From IMG/VR virus record IMGVR_UViG_3300042401_000120, positions 1 through 25,568 of that record: a stretch of DNA of 25,568 nucleotides; one strand, written 5' to 3'. The DNA is from a virus. Every line of letters starts with the position of its first letter. Position 1 is the first letter of the stretch. A program made the position numbers and the translations under genes. This document shows, in pieces, positions 22,322 to 25,568 of the stretch. The notes beneath the pieces are model-generated. The model ran no database searches, had not been told where the DNA came from, and worked only from the letters and a program-made list of their open reading frames with translations.

Positions 22322-22352
22322 TTTGCATATCTAAAAATTAGTAGTACATTTG
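22322..22352 (+). promoter_or_regulatory. Strong Bacteroidota promoter for the replication module
   Basis: TTTG at 22322-22325, a 19-bp spacer and TACATTTG at 22345-22352 match the Bacteroidota consensus on all named positions. Transcription should start near 22357, about 18 bases before the ATG at 22375. A second -7-like box, TAACTTTG, is at 22294-22301, with only a poor -33 partner. The promoter separates the lysis genes from the next operon. Confidence 0.7.
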
Positions 22353-22374
22353 CTAAAATTAAATCAATAAGCAA

Positions 22375-22488
22375 ATGAAAAAAGCACTACTCTTTCTCGC
22401 GATGATTATCGCAGGCCTACTCATCGGAGGATCATTCGATGCAGACACAGCTAAATTAGAATCACAAACTAATCACATAAGCAAATGA
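22375..22488 (+). CDS. 37-residue membrane or exported peptide
   Basis: A frame from ATG 22375 to TGA 22488. The product starts MKKALLFLAMIIAGLLIGG, a signal-peptide or single-helix segment, followed by a short hydrophilic tail (FDADTAKLESQTNHISK). It is the first gene behind the strong promoter and ends in an ATGA overlap with the next gene. Its leader (AATCAATAAGCAAATGA) is nearly repeated before the next gene. A role in membrane association of early functions or in superinfection control is possible but unsupported. Confidence 0.55.
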   Translation: MKKALLFLAMIIAGLLIGGSFDADTAKLESQTNHISK

Positions 22489-22721
22489 GCCAAAAATTAC
22501 ATTTCTCTAAAACCATCTTTTTATTTTTAGAAGATGTGGTCCAAATTACAGAAGCTATAACGCTGGCGCAAAGAACTTGGCGCAATGAAAAAGAGGGAGA
22601 AAATGAGGAGTGGGATACTTATTGTGAAAAGCGAATTAATGAACTTCAAACAGTTCTAAATAAGATTCACGATACACCATACAAAGAATTACCAACCCCA
22701 AATACTTTAAATAAATTATGA
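22485..22721 (+). CDS. Unknown small early protein
   Basis: A 78-residue hydrophilic helical protein. It opens MSQKLHFSKTIFLFLEDVV and has an acidic centre (NEKEGENEEWDTYCEKR) and a Pro-rich end. No domain is recognised. The start is in an ATGA overlap with the small membrane peptide gene, and the stop overlaps the next ATG in the same way, so the three are probably made from one message. Confidence 0.6.
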   Translation: MSQKLHFSKTIFLFLEDVVQITEAITLAQRTWRNEKEGENEEWDTYCEKRINELQTVLNKIHDTPYKELPTPNTLNKL

Positions 22722-22954
22722 AATTCCATGTAACAGTAACACCAATTGACGAGGTAGCTATCTCAATAGCAGAGCGCTTAGGAACTGCTAACCTATTCAT
22801 AGCAGATACTTGGGAAGTAGCACAGCAGATGCTGCCTCTGCTTATGAAGATTTACAAATTTGATTATACTCCAGTATGGATTAATGAGTATAATGAGAAT
22901 GCTTTGTATGAGTGGGAAAATGACGAGGTAGTTATAGCTATAAAGAAAGTTTAG
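22718..22954 (+). CDS. Unknown small early protein
   Basis: A 78-residue acidic protein with a beta start (MKFHVTVTPIDEVAISIAER), a helical middle (WEVAQQMLPLLMKIYKF) and a Trp/Glu-rich end (YEWENDEVVIAIKK). No domain is recognised. It begins in an ATGA overlap. Its stop is followed by a 32-bp gap containing TATATTAG, a one-off match to the -7 consensus without a clear -33 box. Confidence 0.6.
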   Translation: MKFHVTVTPIDEVAISIAERLGTANLFIADTWEVAQQMLPLLMKIYKFDYTPVWINEYNENALYEWENDEVVIAIKKV

Positions 22955-22986
22955 TATATTAGCAACTTAATTAAATAATCAATATC

Positions 22987-23217
22987 ATGAATAAACCAAA
23001 CAACATAACCGGTAAGGTTATAGTCTCGAGGTGGGATGCCTCTACACTAAAGTGGAATCTGTACACAAATGCTCACAGCTATTCCCTGCAAGATTTTTCC
23101 AACGCTAAAAAGCATGGCGAAGTAATGCCTGAAGATGGTACTTTCTTATTCCAGTTTGAAAGCGAGTGCGAAGAGAATATACATGATTATTTTCTATCTG
23201 ATGTGTATGCTATCTGA
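22987..23217 (+). CDS. Unknown small early protein
   Basis: A 76-residue soluble protein, beta-rich at the start (ITGKVIVSRWDASTLKWNLY) and acidic at the end (FQFESECEENIHDYFLSD). No domain is recognised. The leader is A/T-rich (AATAATCAATATC). It overlaps the next gene by 17 bp. Confidence 0.55.
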   Translation: MNKPNNITGKVIVSRWDASTLKWNLYTNAHSYSLQDFSNAKKHGEVMPEDGTFLFQFESECEENIHDYFLSDVYAI

Positions 23218-23383
23218 TCGCGCTAAGAGCCGCTTTATCTGCGTGCAAAGTTCAGTAGCGGGAGAGCAACTGAATTATAACGAAATAGTACAGCACTTGC
23301 AATACACTAAAGGCACTACTGCCTATGAGAATTGGAAAGCGCATTTTATTAATAACCCCCATGAGCTACAACAGGGAGCCTGA
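23201..23383 (+). CDS. Unknown small protein
   Basis: A 60-residue protein. The frame is open further upstream to 23135, but that part lies inside the previous gene, so the start is placed at ATG 23201; ATG 23207 is equally possible. The product reads MCMLSDRAKSRFICVQSS, then GEQLNYNEIVQHLQYT and YENWKAHFINNPHEL. It is helical and slightly basic, with no known domain. It overlaps the SSB-like gene by 23 bp. Confidence 0.5.
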   Translation: MCMLSDRAKSRFICVQSSVAGEQLNYNEIVQHLQYTKGTTAYENWKAHFINNPHELQQGA

Positions 23384-23975
23384 TTGGGACAAGCTCAAGC
23401 CTACTATTGATTGGGATGAGCAAGAGGAAAAGTTAGCGGATAAATTAAATAAGTATATTAATCAAAACAAACAAACAGTTATGAATCAGTCAGTAGTAAA
23501 ATCACAGAAATTTGTTAGAACATGGGATGGCCCAAGCGGAGCTATTCACTATTTCGATTTAGTTTTAGAGAATGGCGAAGTAGGCCAAGTAGGTGTTAAG
23601 GACATGCAGAGCCCTAAGATTGCAGTAGGCGCTACCATTCATTACACAGCTGAAGAACGCACTGGCCCTACAGGTAGAAAGACTACTAACTTTAAGCTAC
23701 AAAATCCTAATCCATTTAATGGAGGAGGGACAGGCATAGTACAATCAGCATACACTCCGCGTAAAGAATCACCTGAGGTGCAGAACTCTATTAGCAGATC
23801 AGTAGCATTAAATAATGCAGTATTATTCTGCAAAGAGACTAAAGGAAGTAAGCCAGGTGATGTTTTAGATACAGCTGAGATATTTTTAGCATGGCTTAAA
23901 GAGGAAGAGGTTAAAGTTAGTTCACCAATTAATACTAAATTAGATGAAGCAGCAGACGATGAAATGCCATTCTAA
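23361..23975 (+). CDS. Single-stranded DNA-binding protein (SSB-like)
   Basis: A 204-residue protein from ATG 23361. The part from about residue 41 has an OB-fold look: KFVRTWDGPSGAIHYFDLVL, GEVGQVGVKDMQSPKI, TIHYTAEERTGPTGRK, NFKLQNPNPF. A flexible middle and helical part follow, then an acidic tail ending DDEMPF. That end resembles the bacterial SSB tip (DDDIPF), which recruits replication and repair proteins. The first 40 residues are acidic and helical. An in-frame ATG at 23481 with an A-rich leader would give a 164-residue form that starts at the OB-like part, so the true start is undecided. It fits a replication operon. Confidence 0.7.
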   Translation: MSYNREPDWDKLKPTIDWDEQEEKLADKLNKYINQNKQTVMNQSVVKSQKFVRTWDGPSGAIHYFDLVLENGEVGQVGVKDMQSPKIAVGATIHYTAEERTGPTGRKTTNFKLQNPNPFNGGGTGIVQSAYTPRKESPEVQNSISRSVALNNAVLFCKETKGSKPGDVLDTAEIFLAWLKEEEVKVSSPINTKLDEAADDEMPF

Positions 23976-24180
23976 GCTTACTCCATTTCACGCATGGGTG
24001 CGCAGTCATTTTATGACTGTGGCCCACTTTGCGGAGGTGCTTGAGGTAAGCTACCCTACAGCTCAGAAATACATTAAGCAGCCTCGCACTATGAAGGTAA
24101 CGCACATAGGCAAGCTTGCTAATATCACTGAGGAAGAGATACCATACATTTTAGAACTAATGAAAGACAGTAAACCATGA
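23959..24180 (+). CDS. Small helix-turn-helix DNA-binding protein
   Basis: A 73-residue protein. The start is placed at ATG 23959, inside the end of the SSB-like gene; ATG 23944 adds five residues. Residues about 15-50 form a Cro/CI-type helix-turn-helix (FMTVAHFAEVLEVSYPTAQK, then YIKQPRTMKVTHIGKLANIT). A short C-terminal helix follows. It probably acts as a transcription regulator of early genes. It ends in an ATGA overlap with the DnaA-like gene, so the two proteins are made together. Confidence 0.65.
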   Translation: MKCHSKLTPFHAWVRSHFMTVAHFAEVLEVSYPTAQKYIKQPRTMKVTHIGKLANITEEEIPYILELMKDSKP

Positions 24181-24662
24181 GCCAATTAGAGAGAAAGATA
24201 GCAGATTTAATTCTGCTTATACCATCGGAACAGCAGCAATTTGCACGTAGAAGAATTGATAATCTTGTGAGAGCTGTAATAGAGACACCTATACCGGAGC
24301 TCAAATGGCAAACAATAAATGGAGAGATAGAATCTTTAAACGAGCAGCGTGTTAATACCATGATGAAAGTAGTTTGTAATTTAACTCATGCAGATTGGAG
24401 CGAACTTAAGGGCAAATCTCGCAAGCGTGATATTAATGATATCAGGCAAACGTCTATGTGGATTCTACGTAAGGGAACTTCTCTAAGCTTTGCTAATATC
24501 GGAGCTATATTCAATAGACACCATGCTACTGTACTGCACGCTGTGGATTCAGTTAACAATATGATTCAAACCGATCGCATGTATAGAGGCCATGTAGAAC
24601 AGATTCTAAATCACCTGGATAACGAAAATCTGAATAAGGCTTTCAATAAATTAACAGATTAG
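24177..24662 (+). CDS. Stand-alone DnaA domain IV-like protein
   Basis: A 161-residue protein. Residues about 73-145 match the DNA-binding domain IV of the bacterial initiator DnaA: KSRKRDINDIRQTSMWILRK, then LSFANIGAIFNRHHATVLHA followed by V. The RHHATVLHAV segment corresponds to the DnaA signature (DHTTVLHA). No Walker A/B or other AAA+ motif is present, and the N-terminal 70 residues are helical and unlike DnaA domain III. It could bind DnaA-box-like sites in the phage origin, recruit or block the host initiator, or act as a regulator. It follows SSB and HTH genes, fitting a replication role. Confidence 0.82.
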   Translation: MSQLERKIADLILLIPSEQQQFARRRIDNLVRAVIETPIPELKWQTINGEIESLNEQRVNTMMKVVCNLTHADWSELKGKSRKRDINDIRQTSMWILRKGTSLSFANIGAIFNRHHATVLHAVDSVNNMIQTDRMYRGHVEQILNHLDNENLNKAFNKLTD

Positions 24663-24672
24663 TATATCTTTG
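24641..24672 (+). promoter_or_regulatory. Putative Bacteroidota promoter
   Basis: TATCTTTG at 24665-24672 matches TAnnTTTG. TTTC at 24641-24644, 20 bp upstream, is one base off the -33 TTTG. The promoter overlaps the 3' end of the DnaA-like gene and would give a leader of about 20 bases for the ATG at 24697. Confidence 0.45.
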
Positions 24673-24696
24673 TATAAATTAATAATCTTAAACCAA

Positions 24697-25020
24697 ATGA
24701 CAACGATTCTTTTAAAGCGCATAGAAGCGCTCGAAGAGAGGGTAAAGGCGCTTGAATCTAAGCGCTCTACCTCTACCAAATTCACTCCCCCATCACTTGC
24801 CGATGTAGTCGGTTACTTAGAAGATTTAGTTTTAGCTAAGAAATTCTACTGCCATTACGAAAGTAACGGTTGGAAAGTAGGTAAAAACTCCATGAAGAGC
24901 TGGAGAGCAGCCGCAGATCAGTGGAGAGCAAGAGAGAATAACAATAAAAACACTACACAAGATGAGCAAAGAATTGGCCGCATCAGTACTTCAGAGCTTC
25001 AATCGTTCACTAAGCGCTGA
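24697..25020 (+). CDS. Replication-region protein with SNGWKVGK motif
   Basis: A 107-residue protein. The start is ATG 24697; a TTG at 24670 in the same frame falls in the promoter and is not used. An N-terminal coiled coil (LLKRIEALEERVKALESKR) precedes a compact helical domain: DVVGYLEDLVLAKKFYCHY, then ESNGWKVGKNSMKSWRAAAD with QWRAR. The Y.SNGW.VG...MKSW.AA...W pattern is familiar from phage replication proteins and from C-termini of primosome/DnaD-like proteins. A role in replication initiation is therefore likely, but no activity is shown. The tail is polar. It overlaps the last gene by 59 bp. Confidence 0.65.
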   Translation: MTTILLKRIEALEERVKALESKRSTSTKFTPPSLADVVGYLEDLVLAKKFYCHYESNGWKVGKNSMKSWRAAADQWRARENNNKNTTQDEQRIGRISTSELQSFTKR

Positions 25021-25568
25021 AGAGAGAGCTATAGCTGAGTGCATTAGCTCACCTAAATTACATTCATTATCTGAGCAGGAGTTTAGAGAGCTTATAGCTC
25101 AGGCTGCTGTAATCAATTCTATTAAAGCTTTACCTTCAGACATAGAAGTAACTCTGCTTCAACAACTTACACAGAATACGTATCGGAGTACAAGTATTAA
25201 GGATTGGCAGAATGCCTTTCTGTACAATGCTATAGGTAAAGATTTTGAAAGAGTGGAGGCATTTAACCTATTCAGCATAAGCTTTATGGCAGATGTGCTT
25301 AAGCGCTATGAGGAATACAAAAGCAAAGTATGGCGAGAGCTTAATAAGGCTTTAATCTTACCGGAAGCTGAGATTGTAAGAGCTGAACCTACTAATCCTA
25401 TAGATGCTCTGCACGCTGATGCGGAGAGATGGAAGGCAGGCAAAGAAACATGGGTAGAAATCTCTGCGCCATTTAACTGCCAGCGCCTCTTTAGAAAAGG
25501 AATCTATAAGAAGTCTCAATGGCTGCCCGAAGTATGGGCAAGATTTGAAGATATTGCAAAGCAAAAAG
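24962..25568 (+). CDS. Replication-region protein, partial (runs off window)
   Basis: An open frame from ATG 24962 to the end of the window, at least 202 codons without a stop. The product starts MSKELAASVLQSFNRSLSAE, has LPSDIEVTLLQQLTQNTYRS and WQNAFLYNAIGKDFERVEAF, then NLFSISFMADVLKRYEEYKS, and ends near FNCQRLFRKGIYKKSQWL. I recall similar proteins with an FNLFS..F...VL..Y segment in Bacteroidota phage replication modules, with unknown role. The 59-bp overlap with the upstream gene is long, but the frame is the only open one to the window end. The C-terminus is not visible. Confidence 0.65.
   Translation, partial: MSKELAASVLQSFNRSLSAEERAIAECISSPKLHSLSEQEFRELIAQAAVINSIKALPSDIEVTLLQQLTQNTYRSTSIKDWQNAFLYNAIGKDFERVEAFNLFSISFMADVLKRYEEYKSKVWRELNKALILPEAEIVRAEPTNPIDALHADAERWKAGKETWVEISAPFNCQRLFRKGIYKKSQWLPEVWARFEDIAKQK

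Overview
The window is one contiguous stretch of a tailed-phage (siphovirus-type) genome or prophage, and every supported gene lies on the + strand. The host is most likely a Bacteroidota (Flavobacteria/Sphingobacteria-like) bacterium. The reasons are an AT-rich sequence, translation starts preceded by A-rich tracts rather than Shine-Dalgarno sequences, several intergenic matches to the Bacteroidota promoter (-33 TTG/TTTG, -7 TAnnTTTG), and tail-fibre and small-protein motifs I know from Bacteroidota phages. No integrase, repressor or tRNA is visible, so lifestyle cannot be decided here.

Layout. 1-704: C-terminal part of the large terminase, cut by the window edge. 705-1018: a gene-free interval packed with palindromes, a 12-bp tandem repeat and a promoter. 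1019-2568: a compact operon with a VRR-NUC nuclease, a small sigma-70-like factor, a Cys-rich protein and a two-helix membrane protein. 2569-3000: non-coding, with a promoter, a good terminator (a possible ~90-nt RNA), a 56-nt pyrimidine tract and a cluster of palindromes. 3001-4894: small proteins, the small terminase and a probable tail assembly chaperone with a candidate -1 frameshift extension. 4910-14664: tail fibre, head-tail adaptor, tail/baseplate proteins and tape measure. 14670-20738: XkdF-like maturation protease, scaffold-like protein, major capsid protein, terminator, tail tube protein, portal with a C-terminal extension, and connector. 20710-22274: lysis module with a putative endolysin, two holin-like proteins, and an overlapping pair in which one member has inner-membrane spanin features and the other has both a lipobox and a C-terminal helix. 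22275-25568: an early/replication module opened by a good promoter, with small unknown proteins, an SSB-like protein ending in DDEMPF, a small HTH protein, a stand-alone DnaA domain IV protein, and two replication-region proteins, the last running off the window.

Gene junctions are tight, often ATGA overlaps, so transcription is probably in a few long operons. The nuclease-sigma operon next to the palindrome-rich intervals suggests a control region between the packaging and structural modules. Head and tail genes are interleaved in an unusual order: TerL and TerS are about 2.8 kb apart, the tail genes precede the capsid, and the portal follows the tail tube gene.
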